In this document: positions 25,066 through 33,365 of the stretch, one piece after another | Layout of the letters: every line of letters starts with the position of its first letter | Numbering within the stretch: the first letter of the stretch is position 1 | Origin: Legionella drozanskii LLAP-1 | GTDB taxonomy: Bacteria; Pseudomonadota; Gammaproteobacteria; Legionellales; Legionellaceae | Reading direction: 5' to 3' | Assembly (NCBI RefSeq): GCF_001467585.1 | Contig: NZ_LNXY01000020.1 | Location: 664,904-728,903 of the forward strand | DNA: 64,000 nt | Translations under genes and position numbers: made by a program | Notes under the pieces: generated by a model | Told to the model about the DNA's origin: nothing | Database searches by the model: none | The model's input: only the letters and a program-made list of their open reading frames with translations

Positions 25066-25650
25066 ATGTTCGGAACGGTTTTCGATAGGCTGATTTCTTT
25101 GTTCGCTCCTAAAGAACAACGATCAGATAAAAACATTAGGACCTCAGGGTGGACAGAAGAAACCAGGTACCAATTTCATCCTGGTGATCTTATTGCTGCC
25201 ATGAGGCTTGATAGTGCTAAATACTCTCCTCACGGCACAATAAGTTTAATCGAGCTTGCTAGTCATACTACTGGCAAGGGTAGAGAATATTTTCAATCAA
25301 ATTTAACAACGGAGGGTGGGATTCGAGGATTTAATCTTATTATTCTTCCTCTATTGGTGCTGATTCGACCCTATTTAATCGAATCATATCCTGAGATCGC
25401 TAAGTTTGCTGAATCATTGTCAAAACGTGATTTAAAAAACAGATTTAAATCGCCAGAAGAAACCAAGCGTTTCATTGAAGAAATTGAAGAAAAATTAGGT
25501 AAAACGATCTCTGTTCAACCCTTAAATATACCTAAAAAAGTCCTAGATCATTTTGTTATAAAATTGCAACAAAGATTAATTTTTAAAGTATCAACATCTC
25601 CATTGTTCGGATTACCTGAACCACAAGAAGAACAACAGTGTAAGTTATGA
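25066..25650 (+). CDS. hypothetical protein, acidic C-terminus
   Basis: 194 residues, no signal peptide. The N-terminal half has GWTEETRYQFHPGDLIAAMR and a hydrophobic stretch (GFNLIILPLLVLIRPYLI) that may be a membrane or buried helix; the C-terminal third is helical and charged. The end PEPQEEQQCKL is Glu-rich, similar to the E-block seen near the C-termini of Dot/Icm substrates. I recognise no family. It is located next to a RasGEF protein on the other strand. The ribosome site is weak. Confidence 0.6.
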   Translation: MFGTVFDRLISLFAPKEQRSDKNIRTSGWTEETRYQFHPGDLIAAMRLDSAKYSPHGTISLIELASHTTGKGREYFQSNLTTEGGIRGFNLIILPLLVLIRPYLIESYPEIAKFAESLSKRDLKNRFKSPEETKRFIEEIEEKLGKTISVQPLNIPKKVLDHFVIKLQQRLIFKVSTSPLFGLPEPQEEQQCKL

Positions 25651-25805
25651 TAGTGCTGTTTGATAATTCGTTCTTTAATGAAGTTGCTCCCATTATAATT
25701 GATTTCGATGAATTCAAATATAGAGATAAATTACAGAAACGAAGCAAAAATTGTACAGATTTGACAAGCATAAAATTAAAATCTAGCATACATCTGTTTG
25801 TTAGA

Positions 25806-25880
25806 TGGCGCGGGGTGTCGTAAATAGACTGAGAGTTACCCGTCGAACTTGAACTGAGTCATATCAGCGTAAGGACGCCT
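25806..25880 (+). promoter_or_regulatory. TPP (THI-box) riboswitch
   Basis: The conserved core is present in order: CGGGGTGTC, ACTGAGAGTTACCC (the CUGAGA pyrimidine-sensing element), GTCGAACTTGAACTGAGTCA and TATCAGCGTAAGGA, closed by the P1 stem GGCG/CGCC. It lies 90 bases before the Thi5 start and is followed by a hairpin and T-run, so TPP probably shuts off transcription or translation of thi5. Confidence 0.92.
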
Positions 25881-25889
25881 TCAAAAAAT

Positions 25890-25925
25890 CCATGCCATGT
25901 TTCTATGTGGCACGGTTCCCTTTTT
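25890..25925 (+). terminator. riboswitch expression-platform terminator
   Basis: CC-A-TGCCA pairs with TGGCA-C-GG across a 10-base loop (25890-25915), followed by TTCCCTTTTT. Position directly after the TPP aptamer fits transcription attenuation. One A/C mismatch weakens the stem. Confidence 0.5.
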
Positions 25926-25970
25926 GCCATCTCCAATATTATTCATACATTAATACAAGGAGTCATGGTC

Positions 25971-26912
25971 ATGTCATCACTAAAATCTAGAATTAGTTTA
26001 TTACTCAATTGGTACACAAATCCTTATCACGCGCCCATTCTTGCGGCACATCAATTAGGGTTTTATTTACAGGAAGACATTAAACTTGCCATTTTAGAAC
26101 CAGCTGATCCTAGTGATGTTACGGAATTGGTTGGGTTAGGAACAGTAGACTTTGGTGTAAAGGCTATGATTCATACTGTCGCAGCTGTTGCTAAAGGATA
26201 TCCTGTGACATCAATAGGTACCCTACTGGATGAACCACCCACCGGTTTGATTGCATTGAAATCGAGTGGTATTAATTCGTTTGATGACATTGTTGGCAAA
26301 CGAGTGGGATATATTGGCGAATTTGGTAAGAAAATTATCGATGATTTAGCGAAGCTTGCAGGTATTGATCCAAGCAGTTACCAAACAATTCGTATTGGGA
26401 TGAATGTCACGGATGCAATTTGCCGAGATATCATTGATACGGGTATTGGCTTCATGAATTTTCAACTAGTTGAATTAGAACATCTACGAGGTGAAACTCA
26501 ATTTTTGCGAATTGATCAATTAGCAGGACTCGGGTGTTGTTGCTTTTGCTCGATTCAATTTATTGTGCCAGAACATACACTGCAAAAACCTGAATTGATT
26601 CAGGGGTTTCTCAGAGCAACACAGCGAGGAGCCGCATTCACAACGGAGCATCCTGAAGAGGCATATGAATTATTGTGCCAAGCTAAACCGCAGTTGCGTA
26701 CACCTATGTATCAAAAGATTTTCATTCGCACGTTGCCCTTTTTTTCACGTACATTACTTAATGTCGACAGGGATTGGGAAAAAGTTGGACGCTATACTAA
26801 ACATTTAAATATTATTGATGAAACCTTTGATCTATCGCAATGCTATACCAATCGTTTTTTACCGGAAACGCCTTATTCTGATTTAAAACCAATCGCTTGT
26901 TGTCTAAGCTAA
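25971..26912 (+). CDS. thi5: Thi5-type HMP-P synthase (thiamine pyrimidine synthesis)
   Basis: 313 residues from ATG 25971, eight bases after AAGGAG; ATGs at 25965 and 25905 are worse placed. It follows fungal/plant THI5 closely: LLNWYTNPYHAPILAAHQLG, ILEPADPSDVTELVGLG, VDFGVKAMIHTVAA and GMNVTDAI. It has the diagnostic CCCFC motif (residues 189-193) and a His at 68 in KAMIH, equivalent to yeast His66, which is itself consumed to build the pyrimidine with PLP. Legionella Thi5 is known to replace ThiC in some species. The TPP riboswitch upstream supports the role. No transporter genes follow, which argues against an ABC binding protein (ThiY). Confidence 0.92.
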   Translation: MSSLKSRISLLLNWYTNPYHAPILAAHQLGFYLQEDIKLAILEPADPSDVTELVGLGTVDFGVKAMIHTVAAVAKGYPVTSIGTLLDEPPTGLIALKSSGINSFDDIVGKRVGYIGEFGKKIIDDLAKLAGIDPSSYQTIRIGMNVTDAICRDIIDTGIGFMNFQLVELEHLRGETQFLRIDQLAGLGCCCFCSIQFIVPEHTLQKPELIQGFLRATQRGAAFTTEHPEEAYELLCQAKPQLRTPMYQKIFIRTLPFFSRTLLNVDRDWEKVGRYTKHLNIIDETFDLSQCYTNRFLPETPYSDLKPIACCLS

Positions 26913-27099
26913 TCATGCAAGCCGGCATTGGTATGTATGTGAGAGACCTTGCCGGTATTGCAATTTTCTTGAAATGATTGAGATAGTTAATGAAATTATT
27001 GCATATAATTGTCAAGAGATAATTAATTTTTCTATCTCAAGTCCTTTTCAGTTTTATAAAATTACCATAGCCATCACCCAGGATTTTTTTACACCCTTT

Positions 27100-29385
27100 T
27101 TAACAGTATTTCAAAGATCCTGATTTGCATGCATTTTCTGAAGGTTCGATAAGGACTGGCTCAGAAACCACAATGGGGAAAGGTTTGGAACCAGCAATTT
27201 CATGTGATAATGAAGCTGATCTTTTCTGGAAATATTTTTCATAATCCATTGATTTGTTATATTTTCCTACACGTAACACTGCTAATAATTTAAATAAATT
27301 TCGGTCTTCTTCATCTTCTGTTTTTAAGATCAAATTATCGACAATATAACCCTCAATTTCTGGCTCTTTAGTCCCTGCAGTTCCCGTACTATTTTCTGCC
27401 AGGTTATGCTTTGCCACTGTACTGCCATATTTTTCGCGAAAAGCTAATTTTTTCTCATGATTATCATTAAAACTAACAATCTGCCCTTCACTTATAAGTT
27501 GTTTTTTCAAAGCGGCACGAAACTCTGCAATTTCGCCATAACGGTCAACGGCACTCATACATCCACCCGTCAACATACCCATTGATTCCGCCAACAATCC
27601 TTCATAAGCACTTAAAAAAATATTTTCCCGATCATACCAGTGGCGGGAAAGATAAATAAAATGAGGGATAATGAATGGTAATTTGACTAGCTGGGCGGCC
27701 ACTGTGAGGATGCCCCTGATTCCCCAATCGACTAAATGACCGAAACCCAAAAAATACCATTCCCGTAAATGATTACGACTCCAATTAGAAATATGACGCC
27801 TTGCAGATCCTGCCCAAGTTTCGTGGACCATGCACTTTAATTCAACCGCAGCTTGTAAGCCTAGTGTTAAATGACGACGAGTTTTGCCGGGAAGTGTATA
27901 AAAAGGATAACTCCCCTCAATGAGCGCTCGACTCAGTTTTTCTAGCGCCGCCTTAACTTGTGGACCTCGCGATTTATATGGCGTGAACCAGGCATGATCG
28001 GCCGAAGTTAAAAAATCGACTAAGATATTTAAATCATCGTTTGGATAGCGACTAGCCACTTGTTGATAAATACTTACGGACTGGTTAATAAGAGCGCGGC
28101 TATGACTAATATCATGATTACGAACTCGAGCTCTATTTTGCCACATATTAATGCAATGATTCGTTTCCAACAGTTTGATATTAACTCGCAAAAAATCAGG
28201 AGGAATTGGTTCAGGTCCTGCAATTTTTTTTAGTTCACCGCGGCTGGGATGGAAATAAAAAGCTTCATCCGCAAAATTATGGCTCAACTTCCTATTGGCT
28301 TTGTATTTACTATCAATAACGCTGCCGCCCAATTTTGTGGCCCTTGCTTTTTGTTGATCAGGTGTAAAACTCACCTCATCACCAATTAAAGTTTGATGCA
28401 AAATAGTAAAAGGAATTGGACCTTCTTGGTAAAAATCACCCCAAATAGACATAAAATACGCTAACTGCTCTCTCATTTGCGGAATTATCAATTCCGAATG
28501 GTTCCAGTTAGTAATCGCTTGCCTCGCTTGGGCATTGGGCACATCCAAAGGCTCAGTGATCGCTGCTCGTAGATGTTGACCAAACACCGATATCTCGTCC
28601 TCTTTGACATAAATATCCGTTATCGCTGCAGCATTCGCAGGATTAGGTGCTAAACGTGTCATTGGCGTGCTGGAGAGCCTAGACCAAGTTAATCCATGCT
28701 GCTCGATAAACTCATCGAACCAGGGTTCCTGTGCAAATTCTGTACGTAAATCTATAAGCCATTTTTGCTCATGCAAATTTTCCCAGGGAGATTTTGTCGT
28801 TGTTCCTGCACTAAATGTTAGGGGTTGGACATAGCGGATAAAAAATTCATCTTGATTTAAACGTTCTACTACACAATGCTCTCTAACAAAATCACGCTGC
28901 CACAAAAAATCACGTACAAAACAAAGCGCCTCAAAAATTTGATGGGGTTTTCGTTTTTGAAAAACCTTCTTTTCCAATAAGTTAACTAAAGCGCCATGAA
29001 AATCATTCGTTTCTTGTACTGCTTGCGCGATTGTTGCAATTTGTTGCATTTGGCGAAGATACACTTTGATAACTTCAACCAATGGCTCATTTTCTTTCTG
29101 GCTTAGTCTTAAGATCTCAGCGGCTGCACGCGCCATGTCAATACCCCGTGCCGTAACATCAGCTACCGAACTCCCTTTTTTTTCACAGACCCGAATTGGT
29201 TTTTCATTGAGTAAAGCGATGCCATATTTGTTCGCTAAATGCGATTCACGCCAATTTTTCAGCCAAGGTTCTACAGTGTCAGCCCTTAACTTAGTCAAAT
29301 CAGCGGCAACAATATCCTGTGGAGAAGAAAATTGCATCTGACTAATAGCAATCCAAAGCGCTTTTGCTTGTTCATCGGTCAACAT
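27100..29385 (-). CDS. large effector-like protein with CX5R phosphatase motif
   Basis: 761 residues. Near the C-terminal third lies MLTGGCMSAVDRYGEIAEF; Cys609 and Arg615 form a CX5R motif like that of Legionella phosphoinositide phosphatases (SidF type, CKSGKDRTG), and it is followed by a conserved helix. A hydrophobic stretch (GILTVAAQLVKLPFIIPHFI, ~560-585) could be a membrane-associating helix. The N-terminal 550 residues are mostly helical with no recognised family. The C-terminus is unstructured and rich in Glu/Ser. Phosphatase activity is an inference: the motif is well formed but lacks the usual Lys after Cys. Host phosphoinositide targeting would fit a translocated effector. Monocistronic. 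Confidence 0.5.
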   Translation of the reverse strand: MLTDEQAKALWIAISQMQFSSPQDIVAADLTKLRADTVEPWLKNWRESHLANKYGIALLNEKPIRVCEKKGSSVADVTARGIDMARAAAEILRLSQKENEPLVEVIKVYLRQMQQIATIAQAVQETNDFHGALVNLLEKKVFQKRKPHQIFEALCFVRDFLWQRDFVREHCVVERLNQDEFFIRYVQPLTFSAGTTTKSPWENLHEQKWLIDLRTEFAQEPWFDEFIEQHGLTWSRLSSTPMTRLAPNPANAAAITDIYVKEDEISVFGQHLRAAITEPLDVPNAQARQAITNWNHSELIIPQMREQLAYFMSIWGDFYQEGPIPFTILHQTLIGDEVSFTPDQQKARATKLGGSVIDSKYKANRKLSHNFADEAFYFHPSRGELKKIAGPEPIPPDFLRVNIKLLETNHCINMWQNRARVRNHDISHSRALINQSVSIYQQVASRYPNDDLNILVDFLTSADHAWFTPYKSRGPQVKAALEKLSRALIEGSYPFYTLPGKTRRHLTLGLQAAVELKCMVHETWAGSARRHISNWSRNHLREWYFLGFGHLVDWGIRGILTVAAQLVKLPFIIPHFIYLSRHWYDRENIFLSAYEGLLAESMGMLTGGCMSAVDRYGEIAEFRAALKKQLISEGQIVSFNDNHEKKLAFREKYGSTVAKHNLAENSTGTAGTKEPEIEGYIVDNLILKTEDEEDRNLFKLLAVLRVGKYNKSMDYEKYFQKRSASLSHEIAGSKPFPIVVSEPVLIEPSENACKSGSLKYC

Positions 29386-29520
29386 TTCTCATACCTTGAT
29401 AAAAACAACTATAAAAAAATGGCAATTATATCAAAATATACTCACCTCAGTATAAATACTTCCCTCAAGGATAAAAGACAAGTTAAGATGTAAAATCAGC
29501 TCATTGATTGTAAACCTAAT

Positions 29521-30249
29521 ATGCAACGCATACTGGCTCTTATAATTCTTTATAGTGTTAGCTTTATCGCTTATGCTCTTCCTCAAGGTTTTATCTACTT
29601 ACACGATCTTGCTCCCAGCATTATCCAAGACCTGCGTTATACAACCAGTAATAATTTTATCGGTCATCCAATACCGGGTTACAAAGCCAGTCGGTGCATC
29701 CTTACTTTGGCTGCAGCCAATCAATTAGCCAAAATACAGAAAGCCGCAATTAAAATGGGATATAGTCTCAAAGTTTATGATTGCTATCGGCCGCAACAGG
29801 CGGTCAACAGCTTTTACCAATGGAGCCAAAATCCACAAGACAATCGTATGAAAGCCCTTTTTTATCCACGCGAAGATAAAAAATACTTATTTGCCAAAGG
29901 CTATATTGCAGAACACTCAGGCCATACCAGAGGGAGTACAGTTGATCTGACTCTAGTAAAAATTGGTGCAACTTATCCTCATTCTAAATCAGTTACTACC
30001 CCTTGTTTTGGCAAAACACCTAATTATCGAAACGATGATTCAATAGATACCGGCACACGTTTTGATTGCCTAGATGCCAGTGCAAATGTTTTTTATCCTG
30101 ATTTAAGTCAACCGCAAAAAGCGAATCGATCTCTGTTACGTCATTTGATGCTGACCAATGGTTTTAAACCTTATCCCCAAGAATGGTGGCATTTCACTCT
30201 CAGGAATGAACCTTACCCTAAAACTTATTTTGATTTTCCAGTAAGATAA
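29521..30249 (+). CDS. D-alanyl-D-alanine dipeptidase (VanX/DdpX family)
   Basis: 242 residues with a signal peptide (LALIILYSVSFIAYA) and thus periplasmic. The zinc ligands and catalytic residue are all visible: His135 and Asp142 in SGHTRGSTVD, and Glu221 and His224 in EWWH. DLRYTTSNNFIG and YDCYRPQQAV complete the VanX signature. It cleaves D-Ala-D-Ala for recycling; the window has no van resistance genes, so a peptidoglycan-turnover role is likelier than glycopeptide resistance. Single gene. Confidence 0.93.
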   Translation: MQRILALIILYSVSFIAYALPQGFIYLHDLAPSIIQDLRYTTSNNFIGHPIPGYKASRCILTLAAANQLAKIQKAAIKMGYSLKVYDCYRPQQAVNSFYQWSQNPQDNRMKALFYPREDKKYLFAKGYIAEHSGHTRGSTVDLTLVKIGATYPHSKSVTTPCFGKTPNYRNDDSIDTGTRFDCLDASANVFYPDLSQPQKANRSLLRHLMLTNGFKPYPQEWWHFTLRNEPYPKTYFDFPVR

Positions 30250-30386
30250 ATGGTGCTTGCCGCACCTTGGCCCAGCTTTCTATACTAGCTAATGGATGAG
30301 CAAATAGTTTTACAAACTTCCACATCTTTGCCTGTCTCTCTTGATTCCTAGCCAAAGCTGGCCTACTTTTATTTTGGGAGACCAAT

Positions 30387-31223
30387 ATGAAGCTGCCTTT
30401 GCTATTCAAAGTTTATCGTCGCACATTAGCCCTTACCAGCTATGTTCTGCCGAGCTATGTAGGCGTTTTAAATGCGAAGCGTTTTATGACCCCAACTCGG
30501 CATCAACGACCCGAATGGGAAAAAAAAATTATTGCCGGAAGTGAGGAAAAAACGTTAACTTCTCAGGTCAAATCCTGGCATTGGGGATCTTCAGGGCCAA
30601 AAATTTTGCTTGTTCATGGCTGGGATGGTCGTGGAAGCCAGCTTGGCTTTTTTGTAGCACCACTTGTCGCTGCCGGTTTTCATGTCATTGCAATTGATGG
30701 ACCTGCCCATGGCGACTCTCCAGGAAATAGAACCAATTTGCGGGAATTTGCAGAGAAAATGCTGGCAACTCAACAAGAACTGGGCCAATTATATGGTATA
30801 ATTGCCCATTCTTTTGGCTGTGCAGCCACTGCTTTGGCAGCGGATAACGGGCTTATTACTCAAAAAATTGTTCTTATTTCCTCCCCCTGTGATTTACAAA
30901 ATATCTTTGATCGTTTTAGCAACTTTATGCAGCTTTCACCCAAATCAAAATATTATTTTCAACATTTTGTGGAAACTGAAGCTCGACTCAACGTCAAAGA
31001 GACAAGGATCCATGAATTGATTGCTCGCATACCCCATCCAATAATGGTCATTCATGATCAAGATGACCCGGAAATACCTTATAGCGATGCGCTAAAATTA
31101 ACTCAAAATCTAGCTCATGTGAAGTTTGTTGCCACCAAAGGCTTGGGACATCGGCGTATTTTAAAATCTAGTCAGGTCGTGGAACAGGTGATTCATTTCA
31201 TGGGAGAAAACTCATGTGGGTAA
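30387..31223 (+). CDS. alpha/beta-hydrolase
   Basis: 278 residues. Nucleophile Ser142 in AHSFGC, oxyanion region LVHGWDGRG, acid probably Asp226 or Asp227 (HDQDDPEIP) and base His255 (GLGHRRIL). The N-terminal 60 residues are a positively charged cap/lid region rather than a signal peptide. The sequence resembles predicted esterases of unknown specificity. It overlaps the EamA gene by 10 bases, so they form one operon. Confidence 0.85.
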   Translation: MKLPLLFKVYRRTLALTSYVLPSYVGVLNAKRFMTPTRHQRPEWEKKIIAGSEEKTLTSQVKSWHWGSSGPKILLVHGWDGRGSQLGFFVAPLVAAGFHVIAIDGPAHGDSPGNRTNLREFAEKMLATQQELGQLYGIIAHSFGCAATALAADNGLITQKIVLISSPCDLQNIFDRFSNFMQLSPKSKYYFQHFVETEARLNVKETRIHELIARIPHPIMVIHDQDDPEIPYSDALKLTQNLAHVKFVATKGLGHRRILKSSQVVEQVIHFMGENSCG

Positions 31224-31639
31224 CCTTTGCCATCATTGCCGCTATTTTGTGGGGATTAAACTATACTTTGGCAGAAAAAATACTTAATAGCATTTCACCA
31301 GTCAGCTTATTGGCTTTAGAAATGTTAGGCGGTGCCATTATGTTTACCATCCTTTCCTACTTCACTACCATGAAAAAAGATTTTGAGATAATCGTGACTC
31401 AACCTAATGTCCGTTGGCTAATTTTAGCTGAAATTATTGTAGTTTTGCTGGCTAGTTTTTTTATTGTTGCATCCATCCGCCTTAAAAATGCCACTGTAGC
31501 TGGCATTCTTGAATTAATGTATCCCCTATTTACCATTCTGTTTACCTGGCTCTTATTTCATCAAACGCATGTCAATATTCCGGTTATCATAGGCGGCATT
31601 TTAATTTTCATTGGTGTCGTTATTATCAGCCTTGCTTAA
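31214..31639 (+). CDS. half-size EamA/DMT-family transporter
   Basis: 141 residues with five hydrophobic segments and the EamA hallmark (ILWGLNYTLAEKIL at the start, PLFTILFTWLLFHQ at the end of the fourth segment). Most DMT exporters have ten segments; this five-TM form would act as a dimer, as EmrE-like proteins do. It starts inside the hydrolase gene, so translation is coupled. Substrate unknown. No gene was found in 31640-31933, which holds a CAACCTGG/CCAGGTTG hairpin. Confidence 0.85.
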   Translation: MWVTFAIIAAILWGLNYTLAEKILNSISPVSLLALEMLGGAIMFTILSYFTTMKKDFEIIVTQPNVRWLILAEIIVVLLASFFIVASIRLKNATVAGILELMYPLFTILFTWLLFHQTHVNIPVIIGGILIFIGVVIISLA

Positions 31640-31933
31640 AATAGCATTAGCGCTTGACATTTAATTTAATTTAAACGCATACTGTACAAAATTTTAATTA
31701 GATTGATTTAAATGAAACAGATTGATTTACAAAAAATGATGATGCGCAACCTGGGCACTGTTGTCCAGGTTGGGACATTCGTTTGTGAATCGGCGTTAGA
31801 CAAATCACTCTCCCCAATACCAGTGCTCAGGATACCAAAGAGGTTCTTTCCAGGAACCCAACTTAAACGCTAATAACGAATTAAATCTCAGAGAAAGCAA
31901 GCTCTGAATTTAAAATTTAAGTTCGAGGTATTT

Positions 31934-33301
31934 ATGGCTACTCCAGCAAAAGACGTACAAGCAGGACTTGTGCATATTCCCTTAATTTTAAAATCATATA
32001 TTCAGAAAAACATCCAAGCCGTCACGGCAAAATATCTTTATATTGGCGAAAGAGGAATTAATCCGGCTTTTCAATCCCTTGCAGAGGTCAATTCGCGATT
32101 GCAACCGAATGAAAAACGTATTTTTGCATTTCGTAGCGATTTTGTTATTGCGACTGGGGTTAAAAATGCCTATCAGGAATATAATTATCATGGTTTGGAA
32201 AAGGTCATTGCTCCTTCGCTACATCAATATGTGAATTGGAAGGATCGTTATGGTCATCCCTCAATTACACAAGCGGATGATAACTATAATGGAGAAGTCT
32301 ATTACGCAGGTTTTGTTTGTCAAAGAGAAGGCTATTTGGAAGTGTTTTTATCGTCAGGTCGTTTTAATCGAGCTGATAGAGTGGATGAGGGGATTCTGCC
32401 TTTATCTAAAGAGCAAATTCATATTATCGAGTCTTATCTAAGCTTAGAATTCTGTAGAGCTTACGGCAATCAAAACATTGTTTTTTACGACACTCTTCCA
32501 GGAAAACAGGATGACGAAGATTCTGCACTTTTTTTCACTGACAAGCCCTTTTCAGCGAAGAAAGAAGGTCGCTCTTATACTGCAGAATCGCTCGCTCTCG
32601 CTGTAACTCATGCGGAAACTGCACTAAATTACAACGAAGCGCAGCATTTCATTCAAACGCAGATTAAACCCGTCATCCCTAAATATTCTTATCCGGGAGA
32701 AAAGAGCATCAATCCTGCGTTTCAAAACATTGAACAAGTCAGCTCCCCCTTACTACCGTTAGAAAAGCGAATTTGGGCATTGCGCTCAGATTTGCAATTG
32801 GTCACAGGCGTTAAAAATGCTTATGAAGAAGAATACGGCTACCAGGGACTAGCTGATACTTTTAGTCCATCCAATCTGATATTTTTAAATCGCAAAGATC
32901 GCTACGGTCATCCCTCTTTAACCATTCCGGAAGGAGATTACGATGGCTCTGCTTTTTATGCGGGCTATCTTTGTCAACGGCAAGGTTATTTACAAGTTTA
33001 CTTAGCTTCTGGTCGTTTTGATCGCAATGATCTGGACCAGCAGCAAGTCGCTATTTTAGAGGCTTATATAGCAGCCCATTTCCAGGCTGCTTATGGCCAA
33101 CAAGAGATTGTTTTTGATTACGCTGATCCGGATAACAGCTACTACCATAGGACTTTTTTCAGTCACGGCAGTTTTAAAGAGGATAATCCACAACGACGTT
33201 ATGACGCAGCAAAAATCAGAGAAATCCTCACAAGCATTTCATCTGAAAAATGCCTTGAGGAAGACATCAGAGCTTGCGGCTTGCAGCAAGGTATAGGGTA
33301 G
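31934..33301 (+). CDS. internally duplicated protein, two ~200-aa repeats
   Basis: 455 residues, no signal peptide. Residues ~20-200 and ~225-420 are clearly homologous: KRIFAFRSDFVIATGVKNAY matches KRIWALRSDLQLVTGVKNAY; KDRYGHPSIT matches KDRYGHPSLT; YYAGFVCQREGYLEV matches FYAGYLCQRQGYLQV; SGRFNR matches SGRFDR. I recognise no family. Identity between repeats is high for a duplication, so it is recent or strongly selected. The conserved Arg, Asp, His, Tyr and Cys in each copy could form an active or binding site. A secreted or effector role is possible given the neighbourhood, but is not shown by the sequence. Confidence 0.7.
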   Translation: MATPAKDVQAGLVHIPLILKSYIQKNIQAVTAKYLYIGERGINPAFQSLAEVNSRLQPNEKRIFAFRSDFVIATGVKNAYQEYNYHGLEKVIAPSLHQYVNWKDRYGHPSITQADDNYNGEVYYAGFVCQREGYLEVFLSSGRFNRADRVDEGILPLSKEQIHIIESYLSLEFCRAYGNQNIVFYDTLPGKQDDEDSALFFTDKPFSAKKEGRSYTAESLALAVTHAETALNYNEAQHFIQTQIKPVIPKYSYPGEKSINPAFQNIEQVSSPLLPLEKRIWALRSDLQLVTGVKNAYEEEYGYQGLADTFSPSNLIFLNRKDRYGHPSLTIPEGDYDGSAFYAGYLCQRQGYLQVYLASGRFDRNDLDQQQVAILEAYIAAHFQAAYGQQEIVFDYADPDNSYYHRTFFSHGSFKEDNPQRRYDAAKIREILTSISSEKCLEEDIRACGLQQGIG

Positions 33302-33311
33302 TCAGCCCCGT

Positions 33312-33352
33312 CTGAGTTATCCCTTGCCTCCGCGAAGGCAAAGGATACCTCA
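33312..33352. terminator. hairpin between convergent genes
   Basis: CTGAG..ATCC..TTGCCT pairs with AAGGCAA.GGAT..CTCAG with internal mismatches. It separates the duplicated-protein gene (+) and dacB (-). No T-run on either side. Confidence 0.4.
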
Positions 33353-33365
33353 GAGCCCTTGTTGG

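Noticed and set aside
29521-30249. VanX-type gene as glycopeptide resistance
   Set aside because: No vanH, vanA or two-component genes are near; a chromosomal dipeptidase role is likelier.
31712-31873. 53-codon ORF before the duplicated-repeat protein
   Set aside because: No ribosome site and no resemblance to any peptide family; a CAACCTGG/CCAGGTTG hairpin lies inside it.
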